Below are positions 41,301 to 48,055 of a DNA stretch of 63,391 nt, in pieces. Each line of letters begins with the position of its first letter. Position 1 is the first letter of the stretch. The stretch spans positions 1 through 63,391 of the forward strand of contig JBPCKC010000096.1 of NCBI GenBank assembly GCA_051004675.1. Direction: 5' to 3'. The translations under genes were made by a program, and so were the position numbers. Source of the DNA: JBDTSW01 sp051004675 (GTDB lineage Bacteria > Actinomycetota > Thermoleophilia > Solirubrobacterales > 70-9). The notes under the pieces were generated by a model, which saw only the letters and a list, made by a program, of their open reading frames with translations, was not told the DNA's origin and ran no database searches.

Positions 41301-41362
41301 CGCGACGCGAGCTGCTCGAGCAGGCGAAGCAGTGGCCCGGCTACGAGCGACGGGGGCGATGA
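38324..41362 (+). CDS. Beta-propeller / phosphoesterase fusion protein, membrane-anchored or exported
   Basis: 1012 residues from GTG 38324. The N-terminal hydrophobic helix YVFLVTIVLGVVGSGIVLAS is a signal anchor. Residues about 50-380 form YVTN/YncE-type propeller blades (LAISPDGTTLLAALNLADSA, AAITADGQRGLISNEADGTV, GIAVDPRKPRAYVAVTHQD). About 385-440 is a highly charged helix (ELLGEEAEEKAEEAVAEQ). From about 550 the phosphoesterase/acid-phosphatase family domain begins: HVFYIVRENRTYDQILGDDP, EASIDGHFWTSAAAVSDYV, TLPNDHTAG and VIEDDSQDGADHVDAHRIPA. This matches the YncE-plus-alkaline-phosphatase-superfamily architecture. It overlaps the PhoX-like gene. Confidence 0.9.
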   Translation: MDPLRRYVFLVTIVLGVVGSGIVLASLSHEEGRIGPDTGIQPSGRKLNPVGELTRLGNLPAGGALTANGRFAWSLSAGRGKNDIRIIRVRSSCGKADSPRRCRRRQPVGEVVQKILMPGVSGGIAMAADGTTAYVSGTPESQHDGYQVPDDVPGQEGDVVHVFDYDKRTGEATRDGVIEVPPPPGTPPPQNFPPINTEPLSWPRDLAISPDGTTLLAALNLADSAAVIDTQTREVEYVATGRYPYGAAITADGQRGLISNEADGTVSVIDLAGASELEEITVGPHLSHPEGIAVDPRKPRAYVAVTHQDLIAVINTESLQVERMLSVERPQGIGTAPTHLSVTVDGCRLLSSDSGEDAVAIFSLSSRPRCGRARGTRAAAVAERVLQHEAREGVELAESEAEERAELLGEEAEEKAEEAVAEQPAVKRGEKFQLLGRVPVASYPVAAMATPQPAKRRKLVWLTAKGLGVGPNDPEPGQEIPPDPGSATGGAPASYRFEYLPSHVFGMSGITRFPGERRLRRLTPRASKQILPVNRQKRPEGNPIYPGGPIEHVFYIVRENRTYDQILGDDPRGDGDPKLTLFCGNDPPPSCAGMEGVTPNAHALAERFPLLDHVYANSEASIDGHFWTSAAAVSDYVVKNWHQNYGNRKRPYDFGVYAVTWPSQLFLFDQAEEEGISWFNYGEAVAGTVPLNDLDRTPAENAQVAAKFAKSDLGPLNPGPQLPPPSPCFSNDASSGGTNVITQQEVFDSSRPAGADPLTTESRFQCFSQRFQQQLVSDSVPTFNYITLPNDHTAGTTPGRRTPRAMIAENDLALGEVVEEISNSPIWEKSLILVIEDDSQDGADHVDAHRIPAFAISPYARRGAVVHTRYDFLSFIRTLERVIGMKPLNLFDATAVPMYDAFDSDLSDNAEPYEAIIPEVDLLERNTAASPNAKQSSRLPLDFTDRTPQGVLDQILWQYVHGEGSTPPPPGPNASGLDEQRWRQEGLVTPEEARRELLEQAKQWPGYERRGR

Positions 41363-42618
41363 GCCACCGTCGAGCATCCGGCCCCGGCGAGGGAGGTAGC
41401 CGGCGCGAGTTCATGCGCACCGGGCTGGTCGCGGCCGGAGCGCTTGCCTTCGGCCCGGCATTCTGGAGCGAGGCGGTAGCCCGACCGGCGCGCAGGGGGC
41501 TCAGCCCCTACGGGCGCCTCGGTCCCGCCGACGCCAACGGGCTGCGCCTTCCGGACGGCTTCAGCTCGCGCATCGTCGCTCGCGGCGGCACCCCCGTGGA
41601 GGGGACGAGCTACGACTGGCACATCTTCTCCGACGGCGCCTCGACCTTCCGCCGCCGCAACGGCGGGTGGATCCTGGTCTCGAACTCGGAGCTGCCGACC
41701 CCGGTTGACCTGCCACTCGACCCGCCGATCGGAAATGCGGGTGACGGCGGAGCCAGCGCGATCCGCTTCGGCCCGGACGGCACCATTGAGGACGCCTACC
41801 GCATCCTCAGCGATACAAGCTCCAACTGCGCGGGCGGAGCGACACCCTGGGGCACCTGGCTCTCCTGCGAGGAAACCGACACGGGGCAGGTGTGGGAGTG
41901 CGACCCGCGCGGCGTTGATCAGGCGAAGGCCCGGCCCGCGCTTGGCGTCTTCTCCCACGAGGCCGTGTGCGTCGACCCGCGCCGCGGGCATGTCTACCTC
42001 TCCGAGGATGACGGCGAGGGCGGCCTTTACCGCTTCACCCCTGAACGCGTGGGCGACCTCCGCAGCGGGCGCCTCGAGATCGCGAAGGTGCACCGGAACG
42101 GGGGCGTCGAGTGGCGGCGGGTTCCAGACCCATCCGCCGCGACCGTTCCCACCCGCCAGCAGGTCCAGGGCGCCACGCAGTTCCGCCGAGGCGAGGGGAT
42201 CTGGTTCGACTCCGACCACGTCTACCTGGCGACCACGAGCGACTCCAAGATCTGGTCCTACAACGTGCGCCAGCGGCGCATTCGGACGATCTATGACCCG
42301 GCTCTGCTCAGGCGGCCACCTCTGACCGACGTCGACAACATCACGGTCTCGCGCTCGGGCGACCTCTTCGTCTGCGAGGACAACGGCGGCGACGACCCGT
42401 TCGACATCGCCATCATCACGCCGGCCCCGAAGCGGAGAGTCGCACGCTTCCTCAAGCTCACGGGCCCCCAGCACGGCGACTCCTCGAGCGAGGCCGTGAG
42501 CGAGGTTGCGGGCGTCTGCTTCAACCCCCGCGGCGATCGGATGTACCTCGCTTCGCAGCGGGCCTTCACGGTCGGCGTCGTGTACGAGGTCAGCGGTCCC
42601 TTCCGGGGCGCCCGCTAG
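41359..42618 (+). CDS. Tat-exported PhoX-like (DUF839) protein
   Basis: 419 residues. The start at ATG 41359 overlaps the previous TGA (ATGA). The Tat signal is SRREFMRTGLVAAGALAFGP. The body matches the PhoX/DUF839 calcium-dependent phosphatase family: LPDGFSSRIVARGGTPVEGT, GGWILVSNSELPTP, PWGTWLSCEETDTG, FSHEAVCVDPRRGHVYLSED, DNITVSRSGDLFVCEDNGGD and the end AGVCFNPRGDRMYLASQRA. Coupling to the phosphoesterase suggests extracellular phosphate scavenging. No PHO box was identified. Confidence 0.92.
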   Translation: MSHRRASGPGEGGSRREFMRTGLVAAGALAFGPAFWSEAVARPARRGLSPYGRLGPADANGLRLPDGFSSRIVARGGTPVEGTSYDWHIFSDGASTFRRRNGGWILVSNSELPTPVDLPLDPPIGNAGDGGASAIRFGPDGTIEDAYRILSDTSSNCAGGATPWGTWLSCEETDTGQVWECDPRGVDQAKARPALGVFSHEAVCVDPRRGHVYLSEDDGEGGLYRFTPERVGDLRSGRLEIAKVHRNGGVEWRRVPDPSAATVPTRQQVQGATQFRRGEGIWFDSDHVYLATTSDSKIWSYNVRQRRIRTIYDPALLRRPPLTDVDNITVSRSGDLFVCEDNGGDDPFDIAIITPAPKRRVARFLKLTGPQHGDSSSEAVSEVAGVCFNPRGDRMYLASQRAFTVGVVYEVSGPFRGAR

Positions 42619-42781
42619 CGCGAGCCGGCTCGGGATCGACTACTGGTTCTACCCGTATCTGCCGTGGTTTGCCGGGCTACTCCTGGTCGCCCTCACCAGC
42701 ACGGGACGAGCCACCGAACCCCGATTAAAACAAGGCCTCTGGCCGACCAGGCTTATTATGCAGCCGCCCCCTTCGCCATAA
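42618..42781 (+). pseudogene. C-terminal fragment of a membrane glycosyltransferase gene
   Basis: Directly after the PhoX-like stop, one frame reads SRLGIDYWFYPYLPWFAGLL, then LVALTS, and stays open to TAA 42781. This matches the C-terminus of the intact membrane glycosyltransferase gene 3 kb downstream (SQLGVDHWFYLYIPWFFGVA, then MVGLTG). Nothing of the rest of that gene is present, so it is a leftover of a second copy. The Fic gene lies between the fragment and the intact copy. Confidence 0.75.
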
Positions 42782-42790
42782 TATGGCTCC

Positions 42791-43978
42791 ATGTCCAGGC
42801 CTCAGGTGACAGGTGGCTTCAACAAGGATGAGGAGGGCGCTCCGGCCCGCGCCGGGACGCTTCGGCCTGAAGGCTCGTATCGGGCCTTCATCCCAGCGCC
42901 GCTTCCACCGGATCCACCGCTCGCAATCGACGAGGCCATGCTCGCCGCCCTTTCGGATGCGGACCAGGCTCTCGGTCGGCTCGATGGCGTGATCCAGACA
43001 ATCCCGAATCCCGACCTGTTCGTGGCCATGTATGTCAGACGTGAGGCGGTGCTCTCATCACAGATCGAGGGCACTCAAAGCACGCTCGAGGACCTTCTCG
43101 TAGCCGAGCTGGAGCCCGCGACTCCCGGCCTTCCCGACGACGTCGAGGAGGTCGTCAACTACGTCCGTGCGATGAACTACGGCATCGACAGGCTGGCCAC
43201 GCTGCCGCTGTCCAAGCGACTCATCCGCGAGATCCACGCCGAGCTCCTTCGCAGTGGCCGGGGAGCCCACCGACGGCCGGGCGAGTTCCGACGGGATCAG
43301 AACTGGATCGGGCCGGACAACGCGCCAATCGAGCGTGCGACCTTCGTGCCGCCGCCGGTCCCTGAGATGAACGCGGCGCTGGACGACCTCGAACGCTTCC
43401 TCCACGACGAGCGCGACCTGCCGCTGCTCGTGCACGTTGGCCTGACCCACGCCCAGTTTGAAACCGTCCATCCGTTCAGCGACGGGAATGGCCGCGTCGG
43501 GCGCCTCCTGATCACCTTCCAGCTCGTGCATCGAGGGGTTTTGCACCGGCCTTTGCTCTACCTGAGTCACTACCTGAAGCGCAACCGCGCCGAGTACTAC
43601 GACCGCCTCATGGCGATTCGCGTTCGCGGCGATTGGGAGGGCTGGATGCGATTTTTCCTCGCCGGCGTCGCGGAAACCGCCACCGAGGCGACCGAGACCG
43701 CGCGAACGATTCTCGCTCTACGCACGGTGGACGGCGCGCTGATTCAGAGCCAAGGCGGATTGAACGGCATGCGACTGCATGACCTCCTGTTCGACCGGCC
43801 GCTCGTAAACGTGAAACTGGTCAAGGAGCGCTTGCAGGTCTCGTTCGCCACCGCCAACAACATCGTCCGGGACTTCGAAGCCGCGGGACTCCTACGAGAG
43901 ATCACCGGAGGTCGCCGCAACAGGGTGTTTGCGTACGACCGCTATCTGGATCTCCTGAAAGATCGGGGATCGGAGTAG
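42791..43978 (+). CDS. Fic-domain protein (putative AMPylase) with winged-helix C-terminus
   Basis: 395 residues. The active-site loop HPFSDGNGRVGR fits HPFxDGNGRxxR exactly. A preceding helix with SSQIEGTQS is the inhibitory (S/T)xxxE(G/N) motif, so it is a self-inhibited class II Fic enzyme. The N-terminal region has the Fic_N pattern (SYRAFIPAPLPP), and the last 80 residues look like a winged helix (VNVKLVKERLQVSFATANNI, FEAAGLLREITGG). The family transfers AMP to target hydroxyls. An ATAATATGG promoter-like stretch precedes the ATG. Base composition is a little less GC-rich than its neighbours, consistent with acquisition. Confidence 0.93.
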   Translation: MSRPQVTGGFNKDEEGAPARAGTLRPEGSYRAFIPAPLPPDPPLAIDEAMLAALSDADQALGRLDGVIQTIPNPDLFVAMYVRREAVLSSQIEGTQSTLEDLLVAELEPATPGLPDDVEEVVNYVRAMNYGIDRLATLPLSKRLIREIHAELLRSGRGAHRRPGEFRRDQNWIGPDNAPIERATFVPPPVPEMNAALDDLERFLHDERDLPLLVHVGLTHAQFETVHPFSDGNGRVGRLLITFQLVHRGVLHRPLLYLSHYLKRNRAEYYDRLMAIRVRGDWEGWMRFFLAGVAETATEATETARTILALRTVDGALIQSQGGLNGMRLHDLLFDRPLVNVKLVKERLQVSFATANNIVRDFEAAGLLREITGGRRNRVFAYDRYLDLLKDRGSE

Positions 43979-44084
43979 TCAGCGCATCTCGAGGGTGACC
44001 ACCGGGCCGAGGCCGACCCGACTTGTCCGGTGTGCATCGGTGAAGCCCACCGGGCAGGAGGAGGGCCGACATAGACTCGGCCGC

Positions 44085-45806
44085 TTGATTCGCCGCATCT
44101 GCCTATGCGTGGCCTTCGTGAGCTGGGGGCTCGCAGTCGCCGCGCCGGCCGCCACCCTCGCCCAGGACGAAGGAACGATCGGCTCGCAGCCCGGGTCCGC
44201 CCCCGACCCGGTCGTAGGCGGTTCGCTGCCGGAGCGTCCTGCCGACTACCGGATGTCCCCCCGCGAGGCGATCGAGCTCGCCGACACCGACCCGAAGGTC
44301 ATCACCACCTCCGCCGAGCGTGGCCGCCTTCGCTCCTACGCGGAGGCCAAGCCGCCCACGACCTGGCAGATCGGCTACTACGACGGCGACGAGGAGGTCG
44401 TCCAGGTCCTGGTCGACGACCCCTCCCGCACGATCCGCGAGTCGTGGACCGGCTACCAGGTCGCCTGGCAGATGGCCCGCGGCTACGAGAGCCAGTTCGG
44501 CCACCTCCTGAACGCGCCCTACGTCTGGATCCCCCTGGCGCTGCTCTTCTTCTTCGGCCTCTTTGACTTTCGCCGCTGGAGGCGGATGGTGCACCTCGAC
44601 CTGCTGGTGTTGCTCTCGTTCGGGATCAGCCAGCTCTTCTTCGACCGCGGCGACATCGGCATCTCGGTGCCGCTCGTCTACCCCCCGCTCATCTACCTGC
44701 TCTGCCGCATGCTGTGGATCGGCTTCAAGGGCCAGCGCGGCGGCCTCAACCCGTCGGCCCCGCTCACCTGGCTCGCGATCACAACGATGTTTTTGATCGG
44801 CTTCCGAGTCGCGCTCAACATCGCCGACTCGGGCGTGATCGATGTCGGCTACGCCGGCGTGATCGGAGCCGACAAGACGACCCATGGCGACCCCATCTAC
44901 GCCGAGGAGGGCGCGAACTTCGCCGAGGACAACGCCTTCGGCGACACCTACGGCCCGGTCAACTACTACGCCTACGTCCCGTTCGAGCTCGCGATGCCGT
45001 GGGACGGCGAGTGGGACGAGCTCCCCGCGGCCCACGGCGCCGCCATCTTCTTCGACCTCGCGACGATCGTCGGGCTCTTCTTCCTCGGCAGGCACCTCGG
45101 CCGCGCGCCGCCGGACGCCTCCGAGGAGCAGCGCACCACGGCACGCCGCGAGGGCAACGGCCTCGGGGTGATCCTTGTCTTCGCCTGGTGCGCCTACCCG
45201 TACACGACCTACGCGTTGCAGTCGAACTCGAACGACTCGCTGGTGGCGGCACTCATCGTATGGGCGTTCGTGGCGTTCGCCTCGCCGGCGGGAAAGGGGG
45301 CGCTGCTCGGGCTGGCGAGCATCGCGAAGTTCGCGCCGGTGGTGCTGGCGCCGCTGTTTGCGGTGGGGGAGCGGGGGTTGGTGGAGCGGTTCCGGCGGGA
45401 TGGGGAGGGGTTCGGATTGGGAGGCGTGCTGCTCTTCACGGTTGCCTTCCTCACCACGTGCGTCGTCGTGATGCTGCCGACGATTCTCGACCCCGGCCTG
45501 TCCGCCTTCTACGACCGAACGCTGGAGAAGCAGCTGAACAGGGAGAGCCCTTTCAGCATCTGGGGGCAAGAGGCGAGTCTGGAGTGGCTGCAGACCGTGG
45601 TGCGATTCGGGGCGGTCGGACTGGCACTGCTGCTGGCCTTCGTGCCGCGCCGGCGGTCGCCCACGCACGTCGCTGGGCTCGCGGCGGCGGTGCTAATCGC
45701 GAGCCAGCTCGGGGTCGACCATTGGTTCTACCTCTACATCCCGTGGTTCTTTGGGGTCGCCATGGTCGGTCTTACCGGCCCCAGGCAGACATCGCCGGGC
45801 TCATAA
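44085..45806 (+). CDS. Membrane glycosyltransferase (GT87/DUF2029-like), multi-pass
   Basis: About 573 residues (TTG 44085; GTG 44040 or 43995 are possible). A signal-like helix (ICLCVAFVSWGLAVAAPAA) is followed by an exported domain of about 120 residues, then about ten membrane segments including WIPLALLFFFGLFDF and VILVFAWCAYPYTTYALQSN, the latter resembling GT-C/DUF2029 mannosyltransferases (AYPYT..ALQSNSND). The final codons (RQTSPGS, stop) lie inside a tRNA 3' fragment, so its natural C-terminus was probably replaced by recombination. Confidence 0.82.
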   Translation: MIRRICLCVAFVSWGLAVAAPAATLAQDEGTIGSQPGSAPDPVVGGSLPERPADYRMSPREAIELADTDPKVITTSAERGRLRSYAEAKPPTTWQIGYYDGDEEVVQVLVDDPSRTIRESWTGYQVAWQMARGYESQFGHLLNAPYVWIPLALLFFFGLFDFRRWRRMVHLDLLVLLSFGISQLFFDRGDIGISVPLVYPPLIYLLCRMLWIGFKGQRGGLNPSAPLTWLAITTMFLIGFRVALNIADSGVIDVGYAGVIGADKTTHGDPIYAEEGANFAEDNAFGDTYGPVNYYAYVPFELAMPWDGEWDELPAAHGAAIFFDLATIVGLFFLGRHLGRAPPDASEEQRTTARREGNGLGVILVFAWCAYPYTTYALQSNSNDSLVAALIVWAFVAFASPAGKGALLGLASIAKFAPVVLAPLFAVGERGLVERFRRDGEGFGLGGVLLFTVAFLTTCVVVMLPTILDPGLSAFYDRTLEKQLNRESPFSIWGQEASLEWLQTVVRFGAVGLALLLAFVPRRRSPTHVAGLAAAVLIASQLGVDHWFYLYIPWFFGVAMVGLTGPRQTSPGS

Positions 45807-45841
45807 CCCGGAGGTCGCAGGTTCAAATCCTGCCGGGTATA
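45795..45841 (+). repeat. 3' half of a tRNA-Met (CAT) gene, attachment-site remnant
   Basis: Anticodon stem-loop CCGGG-CTCATAA-CCCGG, variable region AGGTC, T-arm GCAGG-TTCAAAT-CCTGC, 3' acceptor CGGGTAT and discriminator A are present. The 5' acceptor and D-arm are absent; the preceding bases are glycosyltransferase codons. A 3' half-tRNA is the usual scar left by tyrosine-recombinase integration into a tRNA gene. No integrase gene and no full tRNA-Met gene is in the window. Confidence 0.8.
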
Positions 45842-46187
45842 CGTCTGCCGCTGCGACGCACGACTCATGCGTGCGACTTCCGCCCTTCGCGCTAACCAGG
45901 AGTGCGGCGTTAGCTCGTCCGAGTCCCAGCGCGATAGCACGTCGGCGACTCGCGTTTCGAGGGGCACCGAATATCGGCTTTAGCGCCGCCAGGCGGGCCT
46001 CGTATTCTTCGCGCAGAACCTTGAGGGCACCCTCAACGACTTCCTCGACCCGCTTGGCGGCTAGCTCTTCTGCGCGTCGGGTGATGGCTGCCACGATCTG
46101 ATCGAGGCGTTCAGCGCCGAAGGCTTCCGAAAGCAACGCGTACAGGTCCTCCCAGGCAGGGACCGTCTTTCGGCGGGAAACCCGCAC
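45801..46187 (-). CDS. Hypothetical helical protein, C-terminus running into tRNA fragment
   Basis: Not recognised. About 90 N-terminal residues look real (AWEDLYALLSEAFGAERLDQ, AAITRRAEELAAKRVEEVVE, EGALKVLREEYEARLAAL; strongly helical, coiled-coil-like). The last 30 residues end PAGFEPATSGL, a tail well known from frames translated across tRNA T-arms. The gene is therefore probably truncated by the recombination that left the tRNA half here. It follows the VapC gene of module C by 5 nt on the same strand. Confidence 0.55.
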   Translation of the reverse strand: MRVSRRKTVPAWEDLYALLSEAFGAERLDQIVAAITRRAEELAAKRVEEVVEGALKVLREEYEARLAALKPIFGAPRNASRRRAIALGLGRANAALLVSAKGGSRTHESCVAAADVYPAGFEPATSGL

Positions 46188-46192
46188 GTTCG

Positions 46193-46615
46193 TTAGGCCC
46201 CGTCTGTCAGTCGCTCCACATCGCAGTTCAGGAGCATCCCGCCCACACGTGCGGCGAGCTCGTCAGCGCACACGATCCGCTCGACGTCCGGGTGGACGTC
46301 TGCGCCTGCGAGGATCAGGGCGTCCGGCATCTTCAGCGCCGGCGTATCGCCGCGGAGCTCAGCGGCCCGCTCAGCCGCTTCGAGCTCGATCGGCATCACC
46401 TCACTGATTAGCTCCCGAAAGAACCCGCGAACCACGTCCTCGTCGTGATGGCCGAGCCTTGCGCCGGTAAGGACCTCGGCGTACGTGATGGTCGACGCGA
46501 CGAGATTCTCGCCGCCGTCCAGGAGCTGGCGAACCCTGACATCCGAGGCTTCGTGGAGGGCGTCTCCCCGATCGAGGAAACCGATGACGACATTCGAGTC
46601 GAGGGCTATCGCCAC
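46193..46615 (-). CDS. PIN-domain toxin VapC (module C)
   Basis: A 140-residue PIN protein from GTG 46615: AIALDSNVVIGFLDRGDALH, TITYAEVLTGARLGHHDEDV, MPDALILAGADVHPDVERIV and CADELAARV. Catalytic Asp, Glu and later Asp are kept. The start overlaps the antitoxin end by 10 nt. Confidence 0.88.
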   Translation of the reverse strand: MAIALDSNVVIGFLDRGDALHEASDVRVRQLLDGGENLVASTITYAEVLTGARLGHHDEDVVRGFFRELISEVMPIELEAAERAAELRGDTPALKMPDALILAGADVHPDVERIVCADELAARVGGMLLNCDVERLTDGA

Positions 46616-46983
46616 TCGTCGCGCAGCGTTTCGACCTGATCGCGGAGCGCCCCGCCGGTGTCAAGGGCACCGGAATAGCGGTCAACGAGCTCGGTGACCC
46701 GGGTAAGAACGATGCGTCCCGCGCCGCGTGCCTCGGCATGCAAGGTGTCGCCCGCTTCAAGAGCGGCACCGTTGAATGCCTTTACCGGGATCGTCACCTG
46801 GTGCTTAGTGGAGATGCGGGTGGTGGCTAGCGCGCTCTCGCCGTTCCGGCGGCGGGTCGCAGCGGCCTTCTGGCCCGTGGCCCGCCGCTTGCGCGTTGCG
46901 GCTGCCTTCCGTGCCGCCGCCCGGCGCTTCCGCGTCTTCGCGGCTTTCTGGCCGGGTGTGAGGGGCTGGGGCGGGTCAGGCAT
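46606..46983 (-). CDS. AbrB/MazE-type antitoxin with histone H1-like basic N-terminus (module C)
   Basis: 125 residues. The C-terminal part has the swapped-hairpin AbrB fold (TTRISTKHQVTIPVKAFNGA, LEAGDTLHAEARGAGRIVLT) and a toxin-binding tail. The first about 50 residues are Lys/Arg/Ala repeats (KAAKTRKRRAAARKAAATRK), the same AATRKR text as in the H1-like protein at 62.4 kb. An antitoxin fused to a nucleoid-type basic tail is unusual; it may hold the repressor on DNA more broadly. Confidence 0.8.
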   Translation of the reverse strand: MPDPPQPLTPGQKAAKTRKRRAAARKAAATRKRRATGQKAAATRRRNGESALATTRISTKHQVTIPVKAFNGAALEAGDTLHAEARGAGRIVLTRVTELVDRYSGALDTGGALRDQVETLRDEWR

Positions 46984-47038
46984 GCGTTTTTCCCGTGTCT
47001 TAAGCGTTCTTTACTTCTCAGACAATAGGTAAAGACTA

Positions 47039-47167
47039 TCACGCCTCCGGCGGCGCCACGATCACGCAAAGGACCAAATAGACGAAGACGCAAAACCAGA
47101 GGAACATGGCTAGCCCGGCGAGCCCGTAGGCGAGCACGCTCAGGAGCCGGAGCGCCGCGCTAACCAT
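47039..47167 (-). CDS. Small membrane protein (42 aa)
   Basis: From ATG 47167: MVSAALRLLSVLAYGLAGLA, then FLWFCVFVYLVLCVIVAPPE and stop. It has two closely spaced hydrophobic stretches. Its start overlaps the stop of the 44-residue gene upstream, so the two are coupled. Function unknown. Confidence 0.6.
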   Translation of the reverse strand: MVSAALRLLSVLAYGLAGLAMFLWFCVFVYLVLCVIVAPPEA

Positions 47168-47294
47168 GGTCGAGCCCGTCCAACGCCCGCCGGTCGTCGC
47201 TGGCGAGGTAGAAGCGCGCCCCCCGGGTGGCCCGAAGATCGCTCAGAGGCCCGGCCTCCTCGAAGCCGTAGTAGGTGAGCGTGCGAGCGCTCAC
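47160..47294 (-). CDS. Small hypothetical protein (44 aa)
   Basis: From GTG 47294, overlapping the previous TGA (GTGA): SARTLTYYGFEEAGPLSDLR, then GARFYLASDDRRALDGLDHG. It overlaps the small membrane protein start by 8 nt. Compact overlaps on both sides argue that it is translated. No known domain. Confidence 0.6.
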   Translation of the reverse strand: MSARTLTYYGFEEAGPLSDLRATRGARFYLASDDRRALDGLDHG

Positions 47295-47623
47295 TCCGCG
47301 CCCTCCTGGATTCCGAGCATCTCCGCCCAAACCCGCATGTAGACGCGCTCGCGATCGATCCCCTGGCGCTCGGCCACCGCGCTCTTGAAGTTCGGGTAGT
47401 CGATGCCGGCGGCGAGGATCGCGACCGCGGCGACCCACTTCTCGTGGTCGACGACCGCGCGGTAGCGGTAGTCCGCTTCGGCGTCCTCGAAGATCCGAAG
47501 CGAGGGGATCTGGTTCTTCAGCGCTTCGAGGTCCTCGCGGGCCCGGGCCCGGACGATCACCTTCGCCGCGTCGTTGCGGTGGGCGACGACGCTGTAGAAG
47601 CCCTGGGTGGTGAAGAGCCACAT
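47291..47623 (-). CDS. Conserved hypothetical protein (110 aa)
   Basis: A soluble protein: MWLFTTQGFYSVVAHRNDAA, IVRARAREDLEALKNQIPSL, YRYRAVVDHEKWVAAVAILA, IDYPNFKSAVAERQG and VWAEMLGIQE. Similar proteins beginning MWLFTT.GFYSVV are common in actinobacteria as hypotheticals, to my recollection. Its first 27 nt are duplicated 770 nt away (48367-48393). Confidence 0.8.
   Translation of the reverse strand: MWLFTTQGFYSVVAHRNDAAKVIVRARAREDLEALKNQIPSLRIFEDAEADYRYRAVVDHEKWVAAVAILAAGIDYPNFKSAVAERQGIDRERVYMRVWAEMLGIQEGAE
47594..47620. repeat. 27-nt direct repeat, copy 1
   Basis: Identical to 48367-48393. This copy forms the 5' end of the 110-residue hypothetical gene (antisense of WLFTTQGFY). The two copies bracket about 750 bp containing the 96-residue gene, the DUF4258-like remnant and the DUF2283-like gene. 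Confidence 0.85.
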
Positions 47624-47626
47624 GGT

Positions 47627-47917
47627 TCAGGTCTCCTCGGCGGCCATGAGGCCGAGGATCAGGCCGAGGAGTACCGAGCCCTTTGCCGGCTTCGTGCCAC
47701 GGATCTCGTCGAGGCGCTCGCGGAGGAGTATCCGCTCGTCCTCGGTGATCCCGACCGACTCCTGCAGCAGGCTGACCGCCTCCGCGAGCTCGTCACAGCT
47801 TGCGCCGGCCTGAACGGCCTGGAAGTCCGCCACGCGGTCGAAGGCCGTCGCCAGGCTTTCGTTGATCTCGCTCACGCCCTTGGAGTCGCGTGCAGCCGGG
47901 AAGTCCTGACGCCCCAC
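47627..47917 (-). CDS. Hypothetical protein (96 aa)
   Basis: Not recognised. Mostly helical: VSEINESLATAFDRVADFQA, ASCDELAEAVSLLQESVGIT, DERILLRERLDEIRG, then a hydrophobic end SVLLGLILGLMAAEET. It heads the compact minus-strand operon 47917 to 47039 and is followed after 3 nt by the 110-residue gene. Confidence 0.65.
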   Translation of the reverse strand: MGRQDFPAARDSKGVSEINESLATAFDRVADFQAVQAGASCDELAEAVSLLQESVGITEDERILLRERLDEIRGTKPAKGSVLLGLILGLMAAEET

Positions 47918-48055
47918 GGCGAACCCTTCGAGAGCGACCGCGATCCTGAAGGTCGACTCCGCGTGATCGGCCAGGCACGTGGCCGGCGGCTACGGGTTGT
48001 GCTGGCGCTTGACTCCTCGAGCCTGGTCGTTACCGTGCACGAGAGGAGAATGTGA
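47896..48055 (+). pseudogene. 5'-truncated DUF4258-like fragment
   Basis: The plus strand ends in a protein-like stretch: EPFESDRDPEGRLRVIGQAR, RLRVVLALDSSSLVVTVHERRM and stop. This is like the C-terminal half of DUF4258-type toxin-like proteins (DPDGR...G....VVV...IVTV..R). No N-terminal half is present; upstream is the antisense of the 96-residue gene. It is followed directly by a DUF2283-like gene, the usual partner. Confidence 0.45.

Noticed and set aside
44103..45668. 521-codon minus-strand frame opposite the glycosyltransferase
   Set aside because: Antisense shadow with Glu/Arg/His-rich low complexity and no domain.
45801..45890. C-terminal text PAGFEPATSGL as a protein domain
   Set aside because: It is translated tRNA T-arm sequence, a familiar annotation artefact.
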